The position numbers and the translations under genes are program-made. From Microbacterium sp. LWO14-1.2 (GTDB lineage Bacteria > Actinomycetota > Actinomycetes > Actinomycetales > Microbacteriaceae), in the NCBI RefSeq assembly GCF_038397715.1, contig NZ_CP151633.1, positions 682,001 through 746,000 of the forward strand: 64,000 nt of DNA, written 5' to 3'. Below, piece by piece: positions 26,059 to 35,827 of this stretch (position 1 is its first letter; every line of letters begins with the position of its first letter). A model generated the notes under the pieces. The model did no database searches. It was given only the letters and a program-made list of their open reading frames with translations, and was not told the DNA's origin.

Positions 26059-27348
26059 TCAGGAATGTGGCGTGCGAGCGCGCGCCGATCGGATGCGCCG
26101 GGCAGCAGCGGTGACGCCAAGCGCTATCAGGATACCAGGGACTGTGAGCGCGATGAGCGGCAGGGTACCGTAGCGCAGTGAATCAGCGCTGGGAAGCAGC
26201 GGTGAACCCGGCTCCGACGGCGCGTCGGCCGCCGGCAACGGCGGCACCGCGATGGGCGTCGCCGTGGGCTCCGGCTGGGGCACCGTCTCGGCCCTGCGGT
26301 ACAGGCGCACCCACTCTGCGAGATCGCCCATGGGGTTCTCGCTGACCTTCGGGGGATCGGCGGTCACCGCGGCCTGCGCGTCGATGAGCCCGTACCCGTA
26401 GAAGGGGTCCGGCACCCGCGCCATCCCCTCGACGGGGATCGCCGTCTTGATGATGCGGTTGATGACGTTCGCCGCGTCGAGATCGGGGTGCGCCGACCGG
26501 ATCAGCGCGGCGATGCCCGCGACGATCGGCGCCGCGCCGCTGGTGCCGCTCCACGAGACGAGCTTGCCGTCGGCCGAGACGCCGAGCAGTCCCTCGCTCG
26601 GCGCGGCGACACCGATAGTGATGCCCTGCGTCGACGCCTCGATGCTCGCAGTGCCGGTCTGGTCGACTCCCCCGACCGTGAGCACGCCGGGGATCGTCGC
26701 CGGCGCCCCGATGATGTCGGTGCCGCTGCCGCGGTTGCCCGCCGCGACGACGACGACGACATCGTGCTCGAAGGCGTACAGGAACGCGTCGTCCCAGCTG
26801 CGGTCCCAGTCGAGCGTGTTCGTGGTGAAGGAGAGGTTGATGATGTCGGCCCCGTTGTCGACCGCCCATCGCATGGCCTTCGCGACCTGCTCGGTGAAGG
26901 GCACCGCCGCTGCGGCGCCGAAGCCGACCGAGATCGACAGCAGATTCGCCTCGGGCGCCACGCCGATCATGCCCGTGCCGTCGGCGGCCCCACGACCGGC
27001 GGCCAGCGACGCCACCCAGGATCCGTGGTTCCCGTCGACCGCTCCCAGTGGCGTGCGGCCGTCCGGCGAACCGGCGCCGGAGACGTCTGTCCCGCCCACC
27101 ACGGCTCCGTCGAACGTGCCCGGGACCTTGCCGATGCCCGTGTCGATCACCGCGATGGTCGCGCCCTCTCCCCTGGTGGTCTGCCAGGCCTCGCGGATCC
27201 GCGCTCCGTCGAGCCAGTACTCCGCGGCGCGCGTGGGGTCCTGCGGGTCGTCGGCGACCGGCGGCGGAGTCGCCGCGCCGAGGAGCAGCACGGATGCCAC
27301 CACCGCCGCGGCGGCGACGGCACTGCGCAGCATCCGCCCCGGGCTCAT
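26059..27348 (-). CDS. Secreted, membrane-anchored S8 serine protease (mycosin-like)
   Basis: The 429-residue protein has a signal peptide (about 1-26), a subtilisin domain with the triad Asp69 (AVIDTGIG), His108 (DGNHGSWVASLAAGRG) and Ser270 (SGTSGAAPIVAGIAALI), oxyanion Asn205 (VAAGNRGSG), a Pro-rich linker (about 355-390), and a C-terminal membrane helix (about 396-416) with a basic tail. This layout is that of mycosins, the proteases of ESX secretion, but no ESX gene is visible here. The ATG overlaps the stop of DUF501 by 4 bases, and the protein sits in the ndh-eno region, so it is probably an exported housekeeping protease. Confidence 0.93.
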   Translation of the reverse strand: MSPGRMLRSAVAAAAVVASVLLLGAATPPPVADDPQDPTRAAEYWLDGARIREAWQTTRGEGATIAVIDTGIGKVPGTFDGAVVGGTDVSGAGSPDGRTPLGAVDGNHGSWVASLAAGRGAADGTGMIGVAPEANLLSISVGFGAAAAVPFTEQVAKAMRWAVDNGADIINLSFTTNTLDWDRSWDDAFLYAFEHDVVVVVAAGNRGSGTDIIGAPATIPGVLTVGGVDQTGTASIEASTQGITIGVAAPSEGLLGVSADGKLVSWSGTSGAAPIVAGIAALIRSAHPDLDAANVINRIIKTAIPVEGMARVPDPFYGYGLIDAQAAVTADPPKVSENPMGDLAEWVRLYRRAETVPQPEPTATPIAVPPLPAADAPSEPGSPLLPSADSLRYGTLPLIALTVPGILIALGVTAAARRIRSARARTPHS

Positions 27349-27887
27349 GCCGATGACGCCTCGGGGTCGCGGAGCGCCGCGCCGGGGTCGTCGCAGCGGC
27401 AGACGTCGGGTGACCAGCTGGAGCGCGCGAGCGCCTCGTCGCCGATCGGGTTCACCCCGGGCCCCGCGGCCAGCGCGTGGCCCGCCAGGGCGTGCAGGCA
27501 TTTCACACGGGCCGGCATGCCCCCTGCGGAGACCCCGTCGATCTCCGGCACGTCGCCGAAGCCGGCACGGTCGGCGAGATACGCCTCGTGCGCGGCCAGG
27601 TAGGCCGCTGCGATGTCGGCGTCGTCGGCGAGCAGGGCTGCGAGCTCGGGCATGACCTGGGTGGCCTCGAGGGTCGACATCGCCGCGGTGGCCGCGGGAT
27701 GCGTGAGGTAGTAGAACGTCGGGAAGGGCGTGCCGTCAGGCAGCCGCGGCGTCGTCGCGACCACGGTCGGGTTGCCGCACGCGCAGCGCGCCGCGATGCC
27801 CACGACTCCGCGGGCCTGACGCCCCAGCTGGGCAGAGACCACGGCGATCTCGGCGGGCGTGGGGGCAGGGAAAGGCGGGGTGGTCAC
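27345..27887 (-). CDS. DUF501 domain protein
   Basis: The 180-residue protein matches DUF501: the N-terminal LGRQARGVVGIAARCACG and PFPTFYYLTHP block and the C-terminal GMPARVKCLHALAGHALAAG, plus a later CRCDDP. The cysteines (CACG, KCLH, CRC) and histidines could bind a metal. In actinobacteria the family sits between an FtsB-like gene and a ppx gene (Rv1024-Rv1026, from memory); here the phosphatase is replaced by an S8 protease. TACGCT lies 6 nt before the GTG start, so it begins its own leaderless transcript. Confidence 0.92.
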   Translation of the reverse strand: MTTPPFPAPTPAEIAVVSAQLGRQARGVVGIAARCACGNPTVVATTPRLPDGTPFPTFYYLTHPAATAAMSTLEATQVMPELAALLADDADIAAAYLAAHEAYLADRAGFGDVPEIDGVSAGGMPARVKCLHALAGHALAAGPGVNPIGDEALARSSWSPDVCRCDDPGAALRDPEASSA

Positions 27888-27948
27888 CCGACAAGCGTAC
27901 GGGAGCAGTCGGGGAGGATGCTCGGAGCCGCGCGGGCCGCGACCGCGG

Positions 27949-28506
27949 TCAGCGCGCGACGACGGCGGTGTCGCTGAGACCGGCCGAGGTGAGGGTGCGC
28001 AGCAGCTGCGGCATCCAGTCCGAGGGCTTCTCCTCGAGCGTGTCGCTGACCGGCCCCTGTTCCTGGGGCAGCGCGGCGGGGTCGAGGTCGTTGTCGATCA
28101 GGTAGACGACCTCGCCGGGCTTCACGTAGTAGAGACGCTCTCGGGCCTGGGTCGTGATGTACGCCGGGTCGTTCCAGCGCTCGCGCTCCTTCTGGAGTGC
28201 GGTGATCTCGTCCTCCGACACCTGGATCGAGTGCTCGAGCGCGGCGATCTTCTGCCGCTGGTCGATGTAGGTGCCGAGCGTCGGCACGAGCACCCACGCA
28301 CCCAGCACGACGAGCGACAGCATGATGACGGAGAAGGCCGAGAGCCGGATGCCGGATGCCCACTCCCGGACGTCGACCCGCCTCTCCGCGGCGCCTCGCG
28401 ACGAGCCACGGGGGGAACGAGCGGCGCGCGGAGCCGTGGCGGCGGTCGACGGGGTGCCGCGCGAGGACCCCGCGGAGGCCGAAGGAGGAGCCGGTCGTCG
28501 TGCCAC
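27949..28506 (-). CDS. FtsB/DivIC-like septum formation initiator
   Basis: The 185-residue protein has a basic, Ser/Ala-rich cytoplasmic N-terminus (about 1-50), one membrane helix (about 56-77), and an extracytoplasmic coiled coil (about 82-108, QRQKIAALEHSIQVSEDEIT) with RERLYYVKPGEVVYLI, the conserved end of the FtsB/DivIC domain. It probably acts in the divisome with FtsQ and FtsL. A strong GGAGGAGG ribosome site precedes the GTG start. It follows eno in the same direction with 55 bp between, as in many actinobacteria. Confidence 0.93.
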   Translation of the reverse strand: MARRPAPPSASAGSSRGTPSTAATAPRAARSPRGSSRGAAERRVDVREWASGIRLSAFSVIMLSLVVLGAWVLVPTLGTYIDQRQKIAALEHSIQVSEDEITALQKERERWNDPAYITTQARERLYYVKPGEVVYLIDNDLDPAALPQEQGPVSDTLEEKPSDWMPQLLRTLTSAGLSDTAVVAR

Positions 28507-28561
28507 GGCTCCTCCTCCTGGTTCAGACCTCTCAGGCCTGGTGGATCGTCTTCAGCTGCGC

Positions 28562-29857
<1,296 letters not shown>

Positions 29858-29897
29858 TCAGAGAGGAAGATGTGTGGAGCGTCGTCGATCCGCGCCC

Positions 29898-29903
29898 AGT
29901 CTA
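29898..29903 (-). promoter_or_regulatory. -10 hexamer TAGACT of eno
   Basis: TAGACT read on the minus strand, 56 nt before the eno GTG. Confidence 0.5.
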
Positions 29904-29941
29904 GCCCGCCGGCCGCTCCGGCCACGGGGTGGCGTCCGGGC

Positions 29942-30601
29942 TCAGACGACCACGGCCAGGGCGACGCCGTCCCACCCCTTCACCCCGACCGTCTGCAGCG
30001 CTGTGGCGTCGAAGCGGGGGTCCTCCCCCAGCATCCGCAGGCCTTCGCGCGTGCCGACCACCTTGGGGTCTGTGCTGTCGTCGCGCACGATCTCGCCCTC
30101 GCGCCCGATGTTGTCGAGCACGATCACGGTGCCGGGGTGCCCGAGCTTCGCGGCCCAGTCGAGGTAGGTGGTGTTGGACTCCTTGTCGGCGTCGATGAAC
30201 ACGAGGTCGAAGCCGCCGTCGAGCGTCGGCAGCACGTCGGCTCCGCGGCCGACGCGAATGTCGACGCGGTCGCCGACGCCGGCCGCATCGATGCTCGCCC
30301 TCGCGACCGCGGCGTTGTCGGCCTCGGCCTCGACCGTGACGACCCGCCCCTCCGGCCCGACGGCCCTCGCCATCCAGATGGTCGAGTAGCCGCCGAGTGT
30401 GCCGATCTCGAGCACCCGCCGGGCGCCGCTGATGCGCACCAGCAGGTTCAGCAGCTTGCCGCCGACCGGCGCGACCTCGATCTCGGGCAGTCCCGCCTCG
30501 CGCTGGGCGTCCAGCGCCGCCTCCAGCTGCGGATCGTGCCCGACGAGGAGGTGAGCGAGATAGGCGTCGGCGTGCGACCAGGCTGAGGGCGTGGATTCCA
30601 T
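29942..30601 (-). CDS. Class I SAM-dependent O-methyltransferase
   Basis: The 219-residue protein belongs to methyltransferase family 3 (caffeoyl-CoA/catechol OMT-like, YrrM). SAM-binding motifs are VLEIGTLGGYSTIWMA (motif I) and the acidic end of strand 2 in VVTVEAEADN; the metal and catalytic block FDLVFIDADKESN is typical, with Asp residues that bind Mg2+. The N-terminal helices include LPEIEVAPVGGKLLN. Length fits the family. The ATG at 30601 has GAGGG just upstream. Substrate is unknown; it stands alone between eno and the GntR operon. Confidence 0.93.
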   Translation of the reverse strand: MESTPSAWSHADAYLAHLLVGHDPQLEAALDAQREAGLPEIEVAPVGGKLLNLLVRISGARRVLEIGTLGGYSTIWMARAVGPEGRVVTVEAEADNAAVARASIDAAGVGDRVDIRVGRGADVLPTLDGGFDLVFIDADKESNTTYLDWAAKLGHPGTVIVLDNIGREGEIVRDDSTDPKVVGTREGLRMLGEDPRFDATALQTVGVKGWDGVALAVVV

Positions 30602-30633
30602 GCCCTCAGCCAACCGCGATGCGGACGAGGGCG

Positions 30634-31602
30634 TCAAGGGGCGACGGACGGGGATGCCGGAGCATCCGTCTCGCCGACCCTCGTCGTCGCGACGGGTGCC
30701 GCACCGAGCTCGGGCTGACGCCGGAACTGACCGGTGACGAGGAGCACCGCGACGACGACGGCCGCCGCCACCCACCCCGCGACTCCGAGAGGGCCGGCGA
30801 GCGCGAGGTCGGGCTGTCCGGCGGCGACGATGAGGATGAGCCCCGCCGACGCGTTCAGTGATCCGTGCGCCACGACCGCCGGCCAGATCGAGGCGGACCG
30901 CAACCGCAGCCACCCCAGCAGCACGCCCCAGGCGACGCACCCGACGGTCATGAACAGCACACCGGAGATGTCGGTCCGGCCGAAGTTGTAGCCCAGGAGG
31001 ATCACCGGGCTGTGCCAGAGCCCCCAGATGACTCCGCTGACGAGCAGCGCCGGCCACGTGCCGAGCGGTCGGAGGGCGGGCAGGAGCCATCCGCGCCATC
31101 CCAGCTCCTCGCCGAGCGCCGGGATGCTGTTGACGAGGGCGGCGATGGGGATGATCGCGAGCTGCGAGATCACGACGAGACCGACCGGCGGCATCGGCGC
31201 CCCTGCCGGGAGCGCCTGTTCGATCTGCGCCGCGAGGCCCGCGAACGTGAAGTCGAGCTGCACGATGCCGAGCGCGACCGCGATGAGGATGCCGAGCGCC
31301 ACCACCACCGGCGGACCGAGCCAGCCGATCAGCAGCAGCCAGACGACGCGCCTCGCCGGCCGCAGCGGCCAGAACCCGAGGAACCGCAGCCGGGTGCCGC
31401 GCGCGGGTGCCCCGAGCGCGAACGTGACGATCAGCGCGGCGACGGCAGGGGTGAGCATCATGACGACGAGGAGCACGGGAGCCAGCGGCTCGGCGAGGCC
31501 GTCGCCGAGCCACAGCGGCAACGCGACGAGCCAGGCGAGCCCGCATGCGAGGAGCACGAAGGCGAGCACGGGCGCCCAGCGGACCTTCTGCGCCGCGGTC
31601 AT
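30634..31602 (-). CDS. CPBP-family intramembrane metalloprotease
   Basis: The 322-residue membrane protein has about eight helices and the CPBP (Abi/CAAX protease) motifs: ALGEELGWRGWLLP with the Glu-Glu-x3-Arg site, GVIWGLWHSPVILLG and VAHGSLNASAG with the histidine/asparagine-type second and third motifs. These proteases process prenylated peptides or act in immunity and signalling. It is the last gene of a GntR-controlled operon and overlaps the preceding gene by 4 bases. The final 40 residues are a disordered tail. Confidence 0.92.
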   Translation of the reverse strand: MTAAQKVRWAPVLAFVLLACGLAWLVALPLWLGDGLAEPLAPVLLVVMMLTPAVAALIVTFALGAPARGTRLRFLGFWPLRPARRVVWLLLIGWLGPPVVVALGILIAVALGIVQLDFTFAGLAAQIEQALPAGAPMPPVGLVVISQLAIIPIAALVNSIPALGEELGWRGWLLPALRPLGTWPALLVSGVIWGLWHSPVILLGYNFGRTDISGVLFMTVGCVAWGVLLGWLRLRSASIWPAVVAHGSLNASAGLILIVAAGQPDLALAGPLGVAGWVAAAVVVAVLLVTGQFRRQPELGAAPVATTRVGETDAPASPSVAP

Positions 31603-32651
31603 CGGTCGCCCTCCCCTGTCGCGGCGGCCGGGCCGCCGGTGTGCCGGTCGACATAGGTCCGCAGCAGCGCAGCCCCTTCCTCGGCCCCGTCGATCGTGAC
31701 GAGGAAGGACGCTCGTTCCCGGCGCGACACCTCGATCGCCGGACCTCGCCGCGTCACGATGCCGGTGCGGCCGTCGGTGGAGATCCGCCATCCCCAGCCG
31801 CCGAAGTCGCCGAACGGCGAGACGTCGATCGCGCGCACATCGACGATCTCGTGGACCGGGATGTCGACGCGCGGTCGCCCGAGCAGGGAGCGGGCGCTGA
31901 AGCCCTCGGGAGTGATGCTCACGCGGTACGAGGCGGTGGCCGCGAGCGCGACCGCCACGACGAGCGCGCCCACCGCGACGACCCACCAGCCGGCGACGCC
32001 GAGCGACAGCATGGTCGCGGCGAGCACGATCATCCCGGCCAGGACGAGCCCCAGAAGGATCAGCGCACCCCGCGGCATCGTGGTCGTCGCGAGCCAGACG
32101 ACGCGCTCGGCGGCGCCGACGCTGACGTCCTGCCGCGGTGCGAGCGGTCGCCCGGCGGGGGTGCGGTAGCGCGGCTGCACCGACCAGGCGGCACCTCCGA
32201 CGACGAGGAGGGCCGCCAGGGCCGCAGCCGTGACGCCGCCGACGCCCGGCACCTCCGCCCCGGGAGCGAGATCGCGCTGGATCCACAGGGAGCCGAGACT
32301 CGTGACCGCGGCGAACGCCGACATGCCTGCGGCGAGCGCGCCCATCAGCCGGGCCGCGCCACCCCACTGATCGCGCACGGCGACCAGTGTCGTCACCACC
32401 AGGAGGAGGGGGACCCCGAGGCCGACTCCCAGGAGGAGCCACAGGTACAGGGAGGCCGGGCCGAAGCCGTCGGCCCCGCCCGTGCCCCAGTGCACGGCGA
32501 CGGGTTCGGTGAAGGCCGGCAGCCATCCGGAGAGCACGACGGCGGCCACGGCCACGATGACGACGGGTACGACGATCGCGACCAGGGTGAAGAGCAGGCG
32601 TGCCCGCCGTAGCGGGGTGCCGGAAGCGGGTCGGGGGCCGGTGGACGTCAT
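31599..32651 (-). CDS. DUF1648-type membrane protein
   Basis: The 350-residue protein has about six membrane helices: one near the N-terminus (about 20-45), a DUF1648-like WLPAFTEPVAVHWGTGGADGFG loop (the 'P.HfN..G..dgw' pattern), two to three more up to about residue 150, and two at about 200-245, then a soluble PH-like C-terminal domain (about 250-340) with YRVSITPEGFSARSLLG. It lies between the GntR regulator and the CPBP protease, overlapping both by 4 bases. The arrangement resembles YtrA-type operons that respond to cell-envelope stress; exact role unknown. Confidence 0.88.
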   Translation of the reverse strand: MTSTGPRPASGTPLRRARLLFTLVAIVVPVVIVAVAAVVLSGWLPAFTEPVAVHWGTGGADGFGPASLYLWLLLGVGLGVPLLLVVTTLVAVRDQWGGAARLMGALAAGMSAFAAVTSLGSLWIQRDLAPGAEVPGVGGVTAAALAALLVVGGAAWSVQPRYRTPAGRPLAPRQDVSVGAAERVVWLATTTMPRGALILLGLVLAGMIVLAATMLSLGVAGWWVVAVGALVVAVALAATASYRVSITPEGFSARSLLGRPRVDIPVHEIVDVRAIDVSPFGDFGGWGWRISTDGRTGIVTRRGPAIEVSRRERASFLVTIDGAEEGAALLRTYVDRHTGGPAAATGEGDR

Positions 32652-33076
32652 GGCTGTGCCTCCTCTGGGTCGTGCGTCGCCGCGCGACTGCGCGTCGAGC
32701 TCTGCGCGGCACCCGGACGGGGCCGGGCGTCGGCGTGTGTGCGGATGATGCCGGCGAGGATCTCGGCGGAGACCCCCATCTGCGCGGCGCGCTCCACGAG
32801 GTCGTCGATCTCGTGCGCGAGGTCGGCGAGCGGCGCGGCTGCGGCCGAGATGACCGCTCCGCGCCCGCGGCGGAGATCGATGAGCCCCTCGTCGCGCAGC
32901 CCCTGGTACGCGTGCAGGACCGTGTGCTGGTTGATGCGCAGCGCCGTCGCGACGTCGCGGGCGGCGGGGAGCCGGTCGCCCGGGGCGAGGACGCCCGCGA
33001 GCAGATCGGCGCGGATCGATGCCGCCACCTGGTCGTAGAGCGGCCGGGGGCTCTCGGGGTCGACTCTGATCAGCAT
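32648..33076 (-). CDS. GntR-family regulator, YtrA subfamily
   Basis: The 142-residue protein has a typical GntR winged helix (about 10-78: PLYDQVAASIRADLLAGVLAPG, LPAARDVATALRINQHTVLH, GLIDLRRGRGAVI) and only a short helical C-terminus (about 85-125), which is the YtrA layout of small GntR repressors. It is the first gene of an operon with two membrane proteins, and probably represses it. TTGCCA and TAGAAT form its promoter and an 11-bp dyad overlaps the -10. GAGGAGG precedes the ATG. Confidence 0.93.
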   Translation of the reverse strand: MLIRVDPESPRPLYDQVAASIRADLLAGVLAPGDRLPAARDVATALRINQHTVLHAYQGLRDEGLIDLRRGRGAVISAAAAPLADLAHEIDDLVERAAQMGVSAEILAGIIRTHADARPRPGAAQSSTRSRAATHDPEEAQP

Positions 33077-33104
33077 CCGCGCACCTCCTCATCCTTCGCT
33101 AGTA

Positions 33105-33134
33105 ATTCTATGTGAACTATAACAACTGTGGCAA
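33105..33134 (-). promoter_or_regulatory. Promoter and candidate operator of the GntR operon
   Basis: On the minus strand TTGCCA (33129-33134) and TAGAAT (33105-33110) are 18 nt apart. The dyad TTC-TATGT-GAA (33106-33116) overlaps the -10 in an unusually AT-rich patch, a likely GntR binding site. Confidence 0.55.
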
Positions 33135-33182
33135 TCTCCAGAAGAGTTCGGATGGTGCGCTCCTCTGCCGCACACTGTCGGG

Positions 33183-33653
33183 ATGCGCATCACCCCACGC
33201 CGTCTCGCGATCGGCATGAGCCTCTGGGCACCGAACCTCTTCAGCGGCATCCGCGTCCGTCGGTTCTCGGACGACTGGACCCGCGCGACCGTCGAACTGC
33301 ACGTCAACGTCGTGACCCGCAATTACGTGAAGACCGCGTTCGGCGGATCGATGTCGGCGATGACGGACCCGTACTTCTTCATGCTCGTCATGCATCAGCT
33401 CGGCCGCGACTACGTCGTGTGGGACACCCGCGGCGAGATCGAGTTCGTCAAACCGGGCCGCGGGGTGCTCACGGCAGAGTTCGAGGTGACGCGCGAGAAG
33501 GCCGACGAGCTGCGAGCCCGCGCCGCGGGCGGCGCCAAGGTGCGGGAATGGTTCGAGACGGTGATCACCGACAGCGACGGAGACGTGGTCGCCCGGGTGC
33601 GGCGCGAGGTGTACGTGCGCGAGAAGAAGCGGGTGACGGCCGCCCGGTCCTGA
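33183..33653 (+). CDS. DUF4442 hotdog-fold protein (thioesterase-like)
   Basis: The 156-residue protein resembles DUF4442/PaaI-like hotdog proteins: SLWAPNLFSGIRVRRF near the N-terminus, then VNVVTRNYVKTAFGGSMSAMTDPYF, which covers the central hotdog helix with the usual 'GG..ya..D' pattern, and VVWDTRGEIEFVKPGRG. Such proteins may hydrolyse acyl-CoA thioesters, but no substrate can be named. CACACT lies 6 nt upstream of the ATG, so the transcript is probably leaderless. It is divergent from the GntR operon. Confidence 0.88.
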   Translation: MRITPRRLAIGMSLWAPNLFSGIRVRRFSDDWTRATVELHVNVVTRNYVKTAFGGSMSAMTDPYFFMLVMHQLGRDYVVWDTRGEIEFVKPGRGVLTAEFEVTREKADELRARAAGGAKVREWFETVITDSDGDVVARVRREVYVREKKRVTAARS

Positions 33654-33707
33654 TGTGCCCGCGCCTCGCGACACCGCCCGTTCATCCGCCCGTGCCACGA
33701 TGATTCC

Positions 33708-34964
33708 GTGCCCCTCGCCCGCCGACTGAGCCTCCCCGACGCCGTCGCGATCGGTCTCGGATCGATGATCGGCGCCGGCGTGTTCTCGGTGTGGGGTCCG
33801 GCCATCGGAGTCGCCGGCAACGGCATCCTCGTCGCTCTGGTCATCGCCGCCGTCGTCGCCTACTGCAACGCCACCGCCTCGGCCCAGCTCGCCGCGGTGC
33901 ATCCCGTCGCCGGCGGCACCTACGCGTACGCGCGGGCGGAGATCGGCCCCTGGTGGGGGTTCGTGGCCGGATGGAGCTTCGTGATCGGCAAGATCGCGAG
34001 CTGCGCGGCGATGGCGCTCACCTTCGCCGCCTACGCGGCGCCCGCGGGGTGGCAGGTGCCGGTGGCCGTGGTCGCCGTCGCAGCTCTCGTCGTCGTGAAC
34101 TGCTTCGGCGTGACCCGCACGGCGCTGCTCACCCGCATCCTCGTCGCATGCTCGCTTGTCGGATTGGCCGTCGTCGTGGCGATCGGCGCGGGGTCGATCG
34201 GGATCAGCGAGCCGACGCCGTTGCCCGCCACGAACGCGTACGGCGTGCTGCAGGGCGCGGGGCTCCTGTTCTTCGCGTTCGCCGGGTACGCGCGCATCGC
34301 GACGCTCGGCGAAGAGGTCGTCGACCCCGCGAGGACGATCCCCCGCGCGATCGTCCTCGCCCTGGGCGGCGCCGTCGTCGTGTACGCCGCTGTCGGGATC
34401 ACGGTGATGCTGGCGCTCGGAGCGGATGCCGCGGCGACGACCGCTCCGCTCGCCGAGGTGGTCGCGGCGAGCGAGTGGTCGGCGCTCGGTCCCGTCGTGC
34501 GGATCACCGCGGCAGCCGCGTCGCTCGGCGCGCTGCTCGCTCTGCTCACCGGCATCGGGCGCACCGCCCTCGCGATGGCACGGGAGAGTGATCTGCCGCG
34601 CGTCCTCGCCCGGATCGACGACCGGTGGCAGGTGCCCCGCCGCGCGGAGATCGCCGTCGGCGTCGTCGTGATCGCCATCGTGATGCTCGGCGATCTGCGA
34701 GAGACCATCGGCTTCTCGTCGTTCGGGGTGCTGCTCTACTACCTCATCGCGAACGCCGCCGCGTTCCGACAGGCGGGGCCGGTGCGGCGGTACCCTCGTG
34801 CGCTGCAGGTCGTCGGCGCACTCGGGTGCCTGCTGCTCGTGAACACGCTGCCGGTCGCGGCGTCGCTGGTCGGCACGGCGGTGGTGCTGCTCGGCATCCT
34901 CTGCCGCGCGATACGACTGCGGCTCGCGGTCAGCGCGCAGCCTCCGGACGGCGACGGGCGCTGA
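33708..34964 (+). CDS. APC-family amino acid permease
   Basis: The 418-residue membrane protein has about 12 predicted helices and the APC signature at the N-terminus: LPDAVAIGLGSMIGAGVFSVWG, with the unwound helix-1 GSMIGAGVF motif; GGTYAYARAEIGPWWGFVAGW and FFAFAGYARIATLGEEVVDP are family blocks. It would import or exchange amino acids or amines. CACGAT lies 6 nt before the GTG (leaderless). The 3' end overlaps the convergent SGNH hydrolase gene by 35 bases, so the two mRNAs are complementary at their ends. Confidence 0.93.
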   Translation: MPLARRLSLPDAVAIGLGSMIGAGVFSVWGPAIGVAGNGILVALVIAAVVAYCNATASAQLAAVHPVAGGTYAYARAEIGPWWGFVAGWSFVIGKIASCAAMALTFAAYAAPAGWQVPVAVVAVAALVVVNCFGVTRTALLTRILVACSLVGLAVVVAIGAGSIGISEPTPLPATNAYGVLQGAGLLFFAFAGYARIATLGEEVVDPARTIPRAIVLALGGAVVVYAAVGITVMLALGADAAATTAPLAEVVAASEWSALGPVVRITAAAASLGALLALLTGIGRTALAMARESDLPRVLARIDDRWQVPRRAEIAVGVVVIAIVMLGDLRETIGFSSFGVLLYYLIANAAAFRQAGPVRRYPRALQVVGALGCLLLVNTLPVAASLVGTAVVLLGILCRAIRLRLAVSAQPPDGDGR

Positions 34965-35745
34965 GCGCGGTCTCCGCGCTTCGGACCACTGCGGGAAGCA
35001 GCGCGTCGGCCGTGCGACGGTAGCCGAGAGGACTCGGGTGGAAGCGGTCGAGGCTGAACATCGCGTCGGGGTCGTCGAAGAACATGGGTCCGACGGCGCG
35101 GCGCAGGTCGACCGCGACGGCGCCCGCGTCGCGCGCCGTGGCGGTCTGCGCCTCGGCCAGCCGACGGGAGAGGCTCGATACGAGCCGACGCAGCGGCTGC
35201 GGCACCGGACGGAGCGCGCCGAGGTCGGGGCACGTCCCCACGACGACCTCGGCACCGCGGGCTCGCAGCTCGTCGATCGTGTGACGGAGGTGCCGCGTCG
35301 AGGTCGACACGGGCAGCCGGTGGGTCACGTCGTTGCCGCCGACCACGATCACGGCGACATCCGGCGCATACCCGGCGGGAAGGAGTGCGAGCTGCGCGTC
35401 GAGGTCGGGCGACTCCGAGCCCACCACGGCGCCGGTCCGCAAGCGCACCGGGCGGTGCAGGCGGCGACCGAGCCCTTTCGCGAGCCGACCGCCCAGGGTC
35501 TCCTTGCGCCGCTCGGCCCCGAGCCCTGCCGCGAGCGAGTCGCCGAGCACGAGCAGGTCGACGGGGTCGCCCTCGAGTGCGCGGCGCCAGACTCGATCGG
35601 CGTCGATCGACTCCTCGCCCAGGGGCTTGCCGATGCGGCGACGGGCGATCGCCGCCTGGCGCCGCAGCACGGCGCCGACGCCGAACGCGGTGGTGACGGC
35701 GACGACGCCGATCCCGGCGAGAACGGCGATGGGCGATCGGCGCAT
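34930..35745 (-). CDS. SGNH/GDSL-type hydrolase, membrane-anchored
   Basis: The protein (271 residues from the ATG at 35745; 277 if the GTG at 35763 is used) has an N-terminal membrane helix (about 3-24) then an SGNH hydrolase domain with block I LLVLGDSLAAGLGAE (catalytic Ser), Gly in RTGAVVGSES, block III VIVVGGNDVTH (Asn), and block V LDRFHPSPLGYRR (Asp and His). It is likely an extracytoplasmic esterase or lipase. Neither start has a strong ribosome site. It overlaps convergently with the permease gene. Confidence 0.9.
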   Translation of the reverse strand: MRRSPIAVLAGIGVVAVTTAFGVGAVLRRQAAIARRRIGKPLGEESIDADRVWRRALEGDPVDLLVLGDSLAAGLGAERRKETLGGRLAKGLGRRLHRPVRLRTGAVVGSESPDLDAQLALLPAGYAPDVAVIVVGGNDVTHRLPVSTSTRHLRHTIDELRARGAEVVVGTCPDLGALRPVPQPLRRLVSSLSRRLAEAQTATARDAGAVAVDLRRAVGPMFFDDPDAMFSLDRFHPSPLGYRRTADALLPAVVRSAETALSARRRPEAAR

Positions 35746-35827
35746 GCGCTGATTCGACCCCACGGTCGTGAACGCGGCGTGAACGGAATCCGGGAGACGC
35801 TGCGCCGGGTACTCCGCACCGCGTCCG

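Noticed and set aside
26059..27348. S8 protease as evidence for an ESX secretion locus
   Set aside because: No ecc, PE/PPE or WXG100 genes are present in the window.
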